Below are positions 1 through 6,774 of a stretch of DNA of 16,246 nt, one piece after another; position 1 is the stretch's first letter, and each line of letters begins with the position of its first letter. Both the position numbers and the translations under genes were made by a program. Origin of the DNA: Rhodospirillales bacterium (GTDB lineage: Bacteria; Pseudomonadota; Alphaproteobacteria; Acetobacterales; Acetobacteraceae); the NCBI GenBank assembly GCA_028866445.1, contig JAGWIE010000007.1, forward strand, positions 1 to 16,246, written 5' to 3'. The notes under the pieces were generated by a model, which was not told the origin of the DNA, did no database searches, and saw nothing but the letters and a program-made list of their open reading frames with translations.

Positions 1-540
1 GACGGCCTCGCCCCGCTCACCCTGCTGGAAGTCCACAACATGATCGGCGATGGGGCCAAGGTGCTGGTAGAACGCGCTTTCGCCGCGCGCGGCCGCATGG
101 CGCAGCCTCGCCATTTGGCGCATTTCATGGATATTTACGGAAAAAATCCTGTCATCCATACGGTGATTTACGATGGCATACTGCCCGCTTTGGAAGCGTT
201 GAAGGCGCAAGGCCGACCGCTTGGCATCTGCACCAACAAGCCCATGCACGCTACCCGGGAGGTGCTGGATGCACTGAACCTTACCCGCTTTTTCGGCGCT
301 GTGGTGGGGGGCGATGCCACGCCCTATCGCAAGCCAGACCCGCGCCATCTGGCCGCCGTGCTCGCAGAGCTGGAGGTGACGGACGCCATCATGGTGGGGG
401 ACCACGCCAATGACATGAAAGCCGCCGCCGGGTTGAAGCTGCCGGGAATCTTCTGTGCCTGGGGTTATGGCGAGGGGCAGGGCGAGGTCTTGGCTAAAGC
501 CCCGGCCGAGTTGGCGGAGATTATTGCCCGGCTGGGCTAG
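1..540 (+). CDS. gph: Phosphoglycolate phosphatase-like HAD hydrolase (3' part)
   Basis: The frame is open from the first base, so the gene begins outside the window; 179 residues are visible. HAD phosphatases of the Gph type remove phosphate from 2-phosphoglycolate, a product of DNA repair or oxygenation reactions, in the cytoplasm. Visible motifs are motif II Thr in ICTNK (232-234), motif III Lys in YRKPDP (331-333), and motif IV GDHAND with its two acidic residues (400-402 and 412-414). The N-terminal DxDGT nucleophile motif is missing because of the window edge; about 40-50 residues should lie upstream. The opening residues (LTLLEVHNMIGDGAK) fit the cap domain of Gph. Related HAD phosphatases with other substrates share these motifs, so the substrate is inferred. 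The gene runs in the same direction as the suf operon but is separated from it by a 97-bp regulatory gap. Confidence 0.85.
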   Translation, partial: DGLAPLTLLEVHNMIGDGAKVLVERAFAARGRMAQPRHLAHFMDIYGKNPVIHTVIYDGILPALEALKAQGRPLGICTNKPMHATREVLDALNLTRFFGAVVGGDATPYRKPDPRHLAAVLAELEVTDAIMVGDHANDMKAAAGLKLPGIFCAWGYGEGQGEVLAKAPAELAEIIARLG

Positions 541-637
541 ACATGCATCGCAACTTTGCGTAACGCGCGCTTGACGATCCGCGCTAGATGTCCCATCTGG
601 CAATCAGGACTAAATCAGTCCGTTTAATGGGGTTGTT
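541..637 (+). promoter_or_regulatory. Leader/promoter region of the suf operon
   Basis: This 97-bp gap between gph and the Rrf2 regulator is the largest non-coding stretch in the window and the only obvious place for the suf promoter. A TTGACG hexamer at 571-576 is a good -35 match, but there is no convincing -10 hexamer 16-18 bp downstream (CATCTG at 594-599 for a 17-bp gap). Alternatively TTTAAT at 623-628 matches the -10 consensus at five of six positions, but lacks a clear -35 and would give a nearly leaderless message. The operator-like dyad at 607-621 lies between the two candidates. A GGGG run at 629-632 may serve as the ribosome binding site for the ATG at 638. No rho-independent terminator for gph is visible; the CGCAA/TTGCG repeat at 549-560 has only a 2-nt loop. 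Confidence 0.5.
607..621 (+). promoter_or_regulatory. IscR type 1-like operator (inverted repeat)
   Basis: The sequence is a perfect inverted repeat with 5-bp arms GGACT and AGTCC around the centre AAATC. The inner 13 bp, GACTAAATCAGTC at 608-620, agrees at every position with the core GACTRWWWYAGTC of the E. coli IscR type 1 consensus as I remember it; the outer flanks match poorly. It lies 16 bp upstream of the start codon of an Rrf2-family gene that heads the suf operon. Negative autoregulation by the [2Fe-2S] form is the simplest inference. Confidence 0.6.
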
Positions 638-1090
638 ATGCTGAAACTCTCACGCCTGACAGATTATGCGGTAGCCGCGCTGGTGCGTCTGGGCATGGCC
701 GATGGCGTTGAAACCTCGCCCGGCATCGCGGCGGGCATTGGGGTGCCGGAGCCAACAGTGGCGAAAGTGCTGAAAGCCTTGGCCGGGAATGGCTTGGTTA
801 TCTCCACACGCGGTGCGCGGGGCGGCTACCGTTTAAGTAAGCCATTAACTGAAATATCTGTCTCCGAAGTGATTGTCGCCATTGATGGACCCATTGCGCT
901 CACCTCCTGCGTGGAGGGAACGGGCATTTTGTGTGAAAGCCAGGCCCTTTGCCCCGTTGCTGGGCGGTGGGACCCGGTGAATAACGCCATTCGCGATGCA
1001 CTCTCCCATATTTCCCTGGCTGATATGGCTGTGGCCTCCGTGCCGCTAGCGTTTCGTATCCCGGCCCAGCCGATCAATGAGGTTGTCTGA
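638..1090 (+). CDS. Rrf2-family SUF system transcriptional regulator
   Basis: This 150-residue protein is an IscR/SUF-regulator-type member of the Rrf2 family, expected to sense cellular iron-sulfur status and control the suf genes that follow. The N-terminal winged helix (about 1-68) includes the SRLTDYAV start, a recognition-helix region near PTVAKVLKAL (39-48), and the wing RGGYRLS (61-67). The putative cluster-binding loop carries Cys91, Cys99 and Cys105, spaced C-X7-C-X5-C; E. coli IscR uses C-X5-C-X5-C. The spacing resembles that of SUF-specific Rrf2 regulators rather than IscR proper. A GGGG run lies a few bases before the ATG. The stop is 2 bp before the sufB start, so the regulator is likely co-transcribed and controls its own operon through the dyad at 607-621. 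Cluster binding is inferred from the three cysteines. Confidence 0.9.
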   Translation: MLKLSRLTDYAVAALVRLGMADGVETSPGIAAGIGVPEPTVAKVLKALAGNGLVISTRGARGGYRLSKPLTEISVSEVIVAIDGPIALTSCVEGTGILCESQALCPVAGRWDPVNNAIRDALSHISLADMAVASVPLAFRIPAQPINEVV

Positions 1091-1092
1091 TA

Positions 1093-2538
1093 ATGTCTAC
1101 CACCACTGAAGCCACAATTCAGGAATTAGCGGCGCAGAAATATAAATACGGGTTCTCCACGGATATTCTGATGGAGGAATTTCCCAAAGGCCTGTCCGAG
1201 GACATTGTGCGCCTCATCTCCGCCAAAAAAGGCGAGCCCACCTGGCTTCTGGAATGGCGCCTGAAATCCTATCATGCCTGGCTGAAGATGGAGGAGCCGG
1301 AATGGGCGCGCGTCCATCACCCGCCGATCGATTATGACGACCTCTATTATTATGCCGCCCCGGCCAAGCCCGTGCCCAAATCACTGGACGAGGTAGACCC
1401 TGAGCTACTCAAAACCTACGAGAAGCTGGGTATCCCGCTGAACGAGCGCGCTGCTCTGGCTGGCGTGGCAGTTGATGCGGTGTTCGATTCCGTTTCCGTC
1501 GCTACCACCTTCCGGGACACGCTGGCCAAAGCCGGCGTCATCTTCTGCCCGATCTCGGAAGCGGTGAAGGAGCACCCGGAACTCGTCCGCCAATATCTCG
1601 GCTCCGTGGTTCCGGCCGGCGATAATTACTTCGCCGCGTTGAACTCCGCCGTGTTCTCTGATGGGAGTTTCGTTTTCATCCCCAAGGGCGTGCGCTGCCC
1701 GATGGAACTTTCCACCTATTTCCGCATCAATGCCCGCAATACCGGGCAGTTTGAGCGCACACTGATCATCGCCGAGGACGGCGCCTCCGTCTCCTATCTT
1801 GAAGGCTGCACCGCGCCGATGCGCGATGAAAACCAGCTCCACGCCGCCGTGGTTGAGCTGGTGGCGATGGACGAAGCCAAGATCAAATATTCCACCGTGC
1901 AGAACTGGTATCCCGGTGACGCGGAAGGGAAGGGTGGCATCTATAACTTCGTCACCAAGCGCGGCGCCTGCCGGGGTAAAAACTCCAAAATCTCTTGGAC
2001 TCAGGTGGAAACCGGCTCGGCCATCACCTGGAAATACCCCTCCTGCATTTTGCAGGGCGATGGCTCGGTGGGTGAGTTCTATTCCGTCGCCGTCACCAAT
2101 AATCGCCAGCAGGCCGATACCGGCACCAAGATGATCCATATCGGAAAAAACACCACGAGCACGATCATTTCCAAGGGCATCTCCGCCGGTCACTCCAACA
2201 ACACCTATCGCGGCCTGGTGAAGATCATGCCTGGCGCTTCCGGCGCGCGGAACTTCACACAATGCGATTCGCTGCTCATCGGCGACCAATGTGGCGCGCA
2301 TACGGTGCCGTATATCGAAAACCGCAACGCCTCGGCCAAGGTGGAGCATGAAGCGACCACCAGCAAAATCGCCGAGGACCAACTTTTCTATTGCCGCTCG
2401 CGTGGTCTTTCCGAGGAAGACGCGGTGGGCCTCATCGTCAATGGCTTCTGCAAGGATGTGCTGAAGGAATTGCCGATGGAATTCGCCGTCGAGGCACAAA
2501 AATTACTCGCTGTTTCTTTGGAAGGCTCTGTCGGTTGA
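1093..2538 (+). CDS. sufB: Fe-S cluster assembly scaffold SufB
   Basis: SufB (481 residues; E. coli has 495) is the scaffold subunit of the SufBC2D complex, on which sulfur and iron are assembled into a nascent cluster in the cytoplasm. The central and C-terminal beta-helix is well conserved, with stretches such as TVQNWYPGD, KYPSCIL, GTKMIHIGKNT and GISAGHSNNTYRG. Functionally important positions map by alignment to E. coli: Cys391 in TQCDSLLIG matches C405, Glu418-His419-Glu420 matches the E432-H433-E434 cluster, and Cys239 in EGCTAP appears to match C254. The C-terminal NGFCKDVLKELPMEFAVEAQ segment is also typical. The start ATG follows the regulator stop by 2 bp. The stop overlaps the sufC start in TGATG, which favours translational coupling. 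The length is complete and nothing suggests damage. Confidence 0.97.
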   Translation: MSTTTEATIQELAAQKYKYGFSTDILMEEFPKGLSEDIVRLISAKKGEPTWLLEWRLKSYHAWLKMEEPEWARVHHPPIDYDDLYYYAAPAKPVPKSLDEVDPELLKTYEKLGIPLNERAALAGVAVDAVFDSVSVATTFRDTLAKAGVIFCPISEAVKEHPELVRQYLGSVVPAGDNYFAALNSAVFSDGSFVFIPKGVRCPMELSTYFRINARNTGQFERTLIIAEDGASVSYLEGCTAPMRDENQLHAAVVELVAMDEAKIKYSTVQNWYPGDAEGKGGIYNFVTKRGACRGKNSKISWTQVETGSAITWKYPSCILQGDGSVGEFYSVAVTNNRQQADTGTKMIHIGKNTTSTIISKGISAGHSNNTYRGLVKIMPGASGARNFTQCDSLLIGDQCGAHTVPYIENRNASAKVEHEATTSKIAEDQLFYCRSRGLSEEDAVGLIVNGFCKDVLKELPMEFAVEAQKLLAVSLEGSVG

Positions 2539-3281
2539 TGCTTGAGATCAAGAATTTACATGCGCGCATTGGCGATGCGGAAATCCTCAAAGGGGTAACG
2601 CTCACCATTCCGGATGGCGAAATCCACGCCATCATGGGGCCCAACGGCGCTGGAAAATCCACTTTGTCTTACGTTCTCTCCGGTCGCGACGGCTATGAGG
2701 TCACGGATGGCGAGGTGCTGTTCAACGGCGAAAATATTCTGGAAATGGACCCGGAAGACCGCGCCGCCACTGGCCTATTCCTGGCGTTCCAGTACCCGGT
2801 GGAATTGCCCGGCGTAGGCAACGCCAATTTCCTGCGTACCTCGCTCAACGCCATTCGCCGCAAGCGCGGTGAGGACGAGCTGGATGCTGTTGCTTTCCTG
2901 AAACTCGCTCGTGGTGCCGTGAAGCAATTGGCGATGAAGGAGGATTTCCTGAAACGCAACGTGAATGTTGGCTTCTCCGGCGGTGAAAAAAAACGCAATG
3001 AGATGCTGCAAATGGCGATTTTAAAGCCGCATCTCGCGATTCTGGACGAGACAGATTCTGGCCTGGATATCGACGCGCTGAAGATTGTGGCGGAAGGCGT
3101 AAACAGCCTGCGCGATGAGAAATTCTCAGCCCTCATCATCACCCATTACCAGCGCCTGCTGGATTATATCGTACCGGACATGGTGCATGTTCTGGCGGGT
3201 GGTAAAATCGTACGCTCCGGTCCGGCCTCCTTGGCGCTGGAGCTGGAAGCCAGCGGTTATGCCGGGCTGGAAGCCGCCTGA
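2538..3281 (+). CDS. sufC: Fe-S cluster assembly ATPase SufC
   Basis: SufC (247 residues) is the ABC-type ATPase of the SufBC2D complex; its ATP-driven dimerisation is thought to remodel the SufB-SufD interface and expose the assembly site. All motifs are present: Walker A GPNGAGKS (34-41), Q-loop Gln85 in FQYP, signature FSGGEKKR (146-153), Walker B LAILDE (166-171), D-loop SGLD, and the switch His203. Lys40, Glu171 and His203 fall at the same numbers as in E. coli SufC. The frame is open further upstream inside sufB, but the family starts with MLEIKNL. The ATG at 2538, overlapping the sufB stop by one base (TGATG), is therefore the real start. It is soluble and has no membrane segment, unlike transporter ABC systems. 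Confidence 0.97.
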   Translation: MLEIKNLHARIGDAEILKGVTLTIPDGEIHAIMGPNGAGKSTLSYVLSGRDGYEVTDGEVLFNGENILEMDPEDRAATGLFLAFQYPVELPGVGNANFLRTSLNAIRRKRGEDELDAVAFLKLARGAVKQLAMKEDFLKRNVNVGFSGGEKKRNEMLQMAILKPHLAILDETDSGLDIDALKIVAEGVNSLRDEKFSALIITHYQRLLDYIVPDMVHVLAGGKIVRSGPASLALELEASGYAGLEAA

Positions 3282-3283
3282 CC

Positions 3284-4384
3284 ATGAATGCTCTGCCCAC
3301 CCGCAAGCTGGAAGCCTGGCGCTATACGGATATGCGCCCGCTTTCCGCCATCAGTTTTGGGGAGCCGCCGGCTGTTTCGGCAACCCCTGAATTACCGGAT
3401 TTGCCTTATCCGCGCATGGTGTTTTTAAACGGCGCATTAAACACCGCACTTTCCACCAGCTTTGCCTTTGCCAAACCCTATGCGCCTTTCGCGGTGCGGG
3501 GTGCGCAACCAATGGTGTTAATTAATGCTGAACATGCCAAGGGCGGTATCAATATCGAAATCCCCGCGGGGCAGGATGCCGGGGAATTGCTGCTGGTATC
3601 ACAGGCTTCAGGCGCGGCACCTTTCGCTTTCCACCCGCGCCACCGCGTGAAGTTGGGGCAGGGGGCAAAGCTTACGCTCATCCAGCTTGATAAAGGCGAA
3701 GGCACGTACTGGCAGAATGTGGTGTTCGAAATTGAGGTGGAGGCCGGTGCCAAATTCCAGCATTTCCGCTTGCAGCAGGAGGGCACGGAAGCCTTCAACA
3801 CCACTACCATCCATGCCGATATCGCGGGTGATGCCGCTTACGAGCATTTTACACTCACGCTCGGCGCCAAGATCTCTCGCACAGAGATTGAGGCGAATCT
3901 GCTGGGCCAGACCGCACTCGCCCACCTTAATGCCGCACAACTTCTGGGCGGCACGCAGCATGGTGATTTCACCACCATCATTCGCCACAAGGCACCCAAC
4001 TGCCCTTCGCGCCAGACGGTGAAATCCGTGCTCGCGGGGCGTGCGCGCGGTGTGTTCCAGGGCAAGATCGAGGTGGACCAGATCGCCCAGAAGACCGACG
4101 GCTACCAGATGAGCCAGGCGCTGCTGCTCTCGCCGGAAGCCGAGATGGATATCAAGCCAGAGCTGCAAATCTTCGCGGATGACGTAAAGTGCAGCCATGG
4201 CGCCACCATCGGAGCGTTGGACGAGGAGCAGGTGTTTTATCTGCGTTCACGCGGAATTCCTGAGGCAGATGCACGGCAAATCCTCATCCGCGCGTTTATC
4301 GAGGAAGCGCTGGAACCCGTTGCTCATGATGCCTCGAAGGCATTGTTTGAGGACGTTCTGGATAGCTGGTGGGGCCGGCAATGA
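3284..4384 (+). CDS. sufD: Fe-S cluster assembly protein SufD
   Basis: SufD is the SufB paralogue that completes the SufBC2D scaffold and is linked to iron acquisition during assembly. The protein has 366 residues, shorter than E. coli SufD (423); the difference seems to lie in the N-terminal helical region and parts of the beta-helix rather than the C-terminus. The N-terminal RKLEAWRYTDMRPL is the usual SufD opening. The C-terminal part has CSHGATIGALDEEQ with His305, equivalent to the essential H360 of E. coli, and YLRSRGIPEADAR as in SufB. The start lies 2 bp after the sufC stop, and the stop overlaps the sufS start (ATGA). No frameshift is evident. It is probably functional, with a compact N-terminal domain typical of some alphaproteobacteria. 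Confidence 0.94.
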   Translation: MNALPTRKLEAWRYTDMRPLSAISFGEPPAVSATPELPDLPYPRMVFLNGALNTALSTSFAFAKPYAPFAVRGAQPMVLINAEHAKGGINIEIPAGQDAGELLLVSQASGAAPFAFHPRHRVKLGQGAKLTLIQLDKGEGTYWQNVVFEIEVEAGAKFQHFRLQQEGTEAFNTTTIHADIAGDAAYEHFTLTLGAKISRTEIEANLLGQTALAHLNAAQLLGGTQHGDFTTIIRHKAPNCPSRQTVKSVLAGRARGVFQGKIEVDQIAQKTDGYQMSQALLLSPEAEMDIKPELQIFADDVKCSHGATIGALDEEQVFYLRSRGIPEADARQILIRAFIEEALEPVAHDASKALFEDVLDSWWGRQ

Positions 4385-5619
4385 GCCTCACCACGCTACC
4401 GATGGACGTTCACGCCATACGGCAGGATTTCCCGATCCTGTCGCAGAAAGTTCATGGCAAACCCTTCGTGTTTTTGGATTCCGGCGCCTCCGCGCAGAAG
4501 CCGAAACAGGTCATCGAGGCCATGCGCTTCGTGATGGAGGAGCAATACGCCAACGTCCATCGCGGCCTGCACTACATGTCCGAAAAAGCCTCGGATGCGT
4601 ATGAGAATGTGCGTGACAAGGTAGCGGAACTGCTCAACGCGGGTAGCCGGGAGGAGATCGTCTTCACCCGCAACGCAACGGAGAGCATCAATTTGGTGGC
4701 TTACACCTGGGGCCGCACGGCCCTGAATCCAGGGGACGTGGTGGCGGTTTCCGAAATGGAGCATCACGCCAATCTCGTACCCTGGCAGATGCTGCGCGAT
4801 GCCCACGGCACGGAACTCCGAATTATCAAGATCACCGATTCCGGCGAGCTGGACTGGGATTCGCTTGAGCAGGTTTTTGCCGACGGCAAGGTGAAGCTGT
4901 TGGCACTCACCCATATGTCCAACGTGCTGGGCAGCTACACGCCGGTGGAACGGCTGGCGAAATTTGCGCACGCGCACGGTGCTAAAATCCTGCTGGATGG
5001 TTCCCAGGCCATTGTTCACCGTGCTGTGGATGTGCGGGCCATCGACGCAGATTTTTACGTGTTCTCCGGCCATAAACTCTACGGTCCCACCGGCATTGGC
5101 GTGCTCTACGCCAAAGCGGAAATCCTTGATGCGATGCCCCCCTTCTTGGGCGGCGGAGACATGATTGCCTCCGTCTCTTACCAAAAATCCACCTGGGCCA
5201 AGCCGCCTCATCGTTTCGAGGCTGGTACGCCCGCCATCATCGAAACCATCGGCTTGGGCGCTGCCATCGATTATGTCCGTGCCATCGGGTTTGATGCCAT
5301 TGCTGAGCATGAGCAACAGCTTACCGAACACGCGCTGGCTACACTCAACCAGGTCGAGGGCCTGCGGATTCTCGGTTCCGCGCAGGATCGCGGCGGTGTT
5401 ATCTCCTTTGTGATGAAGGATGCCCATGCGCACGACATCGCAACATTGCTGGACCGCCAAGGCATCGCTGTGCGCGCCGGGCATCATTGTGCTGAACCGC
5501 TGATGGGCCGCCTCGGTGTTTCCAGCACCGCGCGTGCCACCTTTGGTCTCTACACTTTGCCGGAAGAAATCGACGCGCTGGCCAGCGGCTTAGAGAGGGT
5601 AAGGAAGATTTTCGCATGA
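4381..5619 (+). CDS. sufS: Cysteine desulfurase SufS
   Basis: SufS is a PLP-dependent type II cysteine desulfurase that converts L-cysteine to alanine and holds the sulfur as a persulfide for transfer to the scaffold. With the ATG at 4381, which overlaps the sufD stop (ATGA), it has 412 residues. A later ATG at 4402 (MDVHAIRQDFPIL) is a possible alternative. Visible features are the N-terminal FLDSGASAQKP, EMEHHANLVPWQ, the PLP Lys232 in SGHKLYGPTGIG, FEAGTP, and the catalytic Cys370 in RAGHHCAEPLM, matching E. coli K226 and C364. No SufE is present in this window. The next gene encodes a SufU-type partner with a 4-bp overlap, suggesting a SufS-SufU pair. Confidence 0.96.
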   Translation: MSLTTLPMDVHAIRQDFPILSQKVHGKPFVFLDSGASAQKPKQVIEAMRFVMEEQYANVHRGLHYMSEKASDAYENVRDKVAELLNAGSREEIVFTRNATESINLVAYTWGRTALNPGDVVAVSEMEHHANLVPWQMLRDAHGTELRIIKITDSGELDWDSLEQVFADGKVKLLALTHMSNVLGSYTPVERLAKFAHAHGAKILLDGSQAIVHRAVDVRAIDADFYVFSGHKLYGPTGIGVLYAKAEILDAMPPFLGGGDMIASVSYQKSTWAKPPHRFEAGTPAIIETIGLGAAIDYVRAIGFDAIAEHEQQLTEHALATLNQVEGLRILGSAQDRGGVISFVMKDAHAHDIATLLDRQGIAVRAGHHCAEPLMGRLGVSSTARATFGLYTLPEEIDALASGLERVRKIFA

Positions 5620-6026
5620 GCGAGGCTCTTTACCAATCTATCGTGCTTGAGAGCAGCCGTAACCCGCAGCACGCGGGGCGCCCGGCCGTGTTCAACGCGG
5701 AGGGGCGAAGCGAAAATCGCATGTGCGGAGACATAATCAGCATCTTTCGCGGTGCAGATGGCTGGCGACATGAAGCTCAGGGCTGCGCTATTCTTGCCGC
5801 CAGCGCGGAGCTGATGTGCATTGCGGCCACCGGCAAAACGGCCGCTGAGATCTCCATGTTAAGTTGGATGTTTGAGAAACTCGTAAACACCGGGGAAGTA
5901 AACCCGGAATTGGGAGACCTGAATGCGCTTGCAAGCATTGCGCAATATCCTTCCCGGCTTCGGTGCGCGACACTCCCCTGGAGCGCCCTTGGAAACGCCA
6001 TCGCTGGAGATGCAGAAAATGGCTGA
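5616..6026 (+). CDS. sufU: SufU-type Fe-S assembly / sulfur transfer protein
   Basis: This 136-residue protein belongs to the IscU/NifU-N fold and aligns best with SufU. It has the three conserved cysteines Cys37 (CGD), Cys57 (GCAI) and Cys117 (RCATLPW) and the conserved Asp39. The 59 residues between the second and third Cys match the long SufU spacing, which carries an insert relative to IscU. In Bacillus subtilis SufU is a zinc-dependent protein that accepts persulfide sulfur from SufS; that role is inferred here. The family's usual NPTCGD is NRMCGD in this copy, a mild divergence. The LGDLNALASIAQYPSRLRCATL block is strongly conserved. The ATG overlaps the sufS stop by 4 bp, consistent with a SufS partner. 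An older description of the family as a scaffold remains possible. Confidence 0.9.
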   Translation: MSEALYQSIVLESSRNPQHAGRPAVFNAEGRSENRMCGDIISIFRGADGWRHEAQGCAILAASAELMCIAATGKTAAEISMLSWMFEKLVNTGEVNPELGDLNALASIAQYPSRLRCATLPWSALGNAIAGDAENG

Positions 6027-6396
6027 GCCGGTGCAGGAACCTGAACAGATGCAGCCGGTCACGAGCTGGACGCCCGATGGTGAAACTGCGCCTCGCGTTT
6101 CCGAGGAGGCGGTGATCGGTGCCATTTGCACCGTGTACGATCCGGAAATCCCGGTGAATATCTACGAACTTGGCCTTATCTATGCGGTTGAGATCGCGGA
6201 GAACGGCAATGTGAAGGTTGAGATGACCCTCACCGCGCCGGGCTGCCCTTCAGCGCAGGAACTGCCGGAAATGGTGAAGCACGCCATTGCGCAGATCGAC
6301 GGTGTGGCTGACATCGAGGTTGATACCGTATGGGACCCGCCATGGGACCAGAGCCGGATGAGCGAAGAGGCTCGTCTTTCGTTGAACATGTTTTGA
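6019..6396 (+). CDS. sufT: SufT / DUF59 (MIP18-family) SUF-associated protein
   Basis: This protein of the MIP18/DUF59 family is the SUF-associated type, implicated in maturation of iron-sulfur proteins. The domain fills about residues 28-125, with DPEIPVNIYELGLIY, the LTAPGCPSAQELP motif carrying the conserved Cys, and the C-terminal DPPWDQSRMSEEARLSLNMF. The frame is open upstream within sufU, from 5923, but a GGAG at 6006-6009 sits 9 bp before the ATG at 6019, giving 125 residues. An ATG at 6010 is the other option. The chosen start overlaps sufU by 8 bp. The first 25 or so residues are variable and rich in Glu, Gln and Pro. The molecular function of SufT is only partly known; the link here rests on operon position and family. 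Confidence 0.9.
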   Translation: MAEPVQEPEQMQPVTSWTPDGETAPRVSEEAVIGAICTVYDPEIPVNIYELGLIYAVEIAENGNVKVEMTLTAPGCPSAQELPEMVKHAIAQIDGVADIEVDTVWDPPWDQSRMSEEARLSLNMF

Positions 6397-6405
6397 GGTG
6401 ACGAA

Positions 6406-6774
6406 ATGGAAGTGACCCAAACCCCCGCACCGAAACGGCGTGAACTCCCGCCGTTGATGACACTGACGGATGCTGCCATGGACCGCCTGCGCCGCCTTTA
6501 TGCGGGCGGTGAGAAAGGCAAGCTGCTGCATATTTCCGTTGGCACCAAGGGCTGCTCTGGGATGTCTTACCAGATGAGCTGGGTGGAAAAACCGAGCCCC
6601 ACGGATGAGGTTGTGAAATCGCAGGACCTCACGGTGCTGGTGGACCGCAAGGCAACCTTGTTTCTCATCGGCACGGTGATGGATTACCGCCAGGACAAGT
6701 TAACAAGCGGCTTCACCTTCGAGAACCCGAACGAGAAAGGCCGCTGCGGCTGCGGCGAAAGTTTTCACGTTTAA
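6406..6774 (+). CDS. sufA: A-type Fe-S carrier protein (SufA/IscA family)
   Basis: A-type carriers accept clusters from the scaffold and pass them to apoproteins. The protein has 122 residues with the three invariant cysteines Cys50 (KGCSGMSY) and Cys114/Cys116 (GRCGCGESF). A basic, proline-containing N-terminal extension of about 15 residues precedes the HesB-like domain, which begins at MTLTDAAMDRL. A GAGGTG ribosome binding site at 6395-6400 overlaps the stop of the previous gene, with the ATG 5 bp later. It is the last gene of the suf operon. Its stop codon overlaps the xthA stop on the other strand. A second A-type carrier, ErpA-like, lies 0.8 kb away on the minus strand. The sufA name follows operon context; sequence alone does not separate SufA from IscA. 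Confidence 0.92.
   Translation: MEVTQTPAPKRRELPPLMTLTDAAMDRLRRLYAGGEKGKLLHISVGTKGCSGMSYQMSWVEKPSPTDEVVKSQDLTVLVDRKATLFLIGTVMDYRQDKLTSGFTFENPNEKGRCGCGESFHV

Noticed and set aside
549..560. CGCAA/TTGCG inverted repeat after gph as a terminator
   Set aside because: The loop is 2 nt and there is no T run, so a rho-independent terminator is unlikely.
1405..2499. A 364-codon open frame on the minus strand across sufB
   Set aside because: It lies wholly within the strongly conserved sufB and resembles the mirror frames that GC-rich codon use leaves open. The protein has no recognisable domain.
2391..2537. Upstream extension of the sufC frame into sufB
   Set aside because: SufC proteins start at MLEIKNL-like sequence, and the TGATG overlap at 2536-2540 is the natural start.
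4396..5487. A 363-codon open frame on the minus strand across sufS
   Set aside because: It is antisense to a gene with complete catalytic motifs. Its composition is His- and Gly-rich, as expected of a shadow frame, and no family is recognisable.
5923..6018. Upstream extension of the sufT frame into sufU
   Set aside because: The extension would overlap sufU by about 100 bp and shows no family similarity. A ribosome binding site fits the ATG at 6019.
6736..6770. Possible terminator hairpin GCCGC/GCGGC followed by TTTT at the end of sufA
   Set aside because: The stem is only 5 bp, the T run is short and offset, and the bases encode the invariant GRCGCGESF motif, which explains the symmetry.
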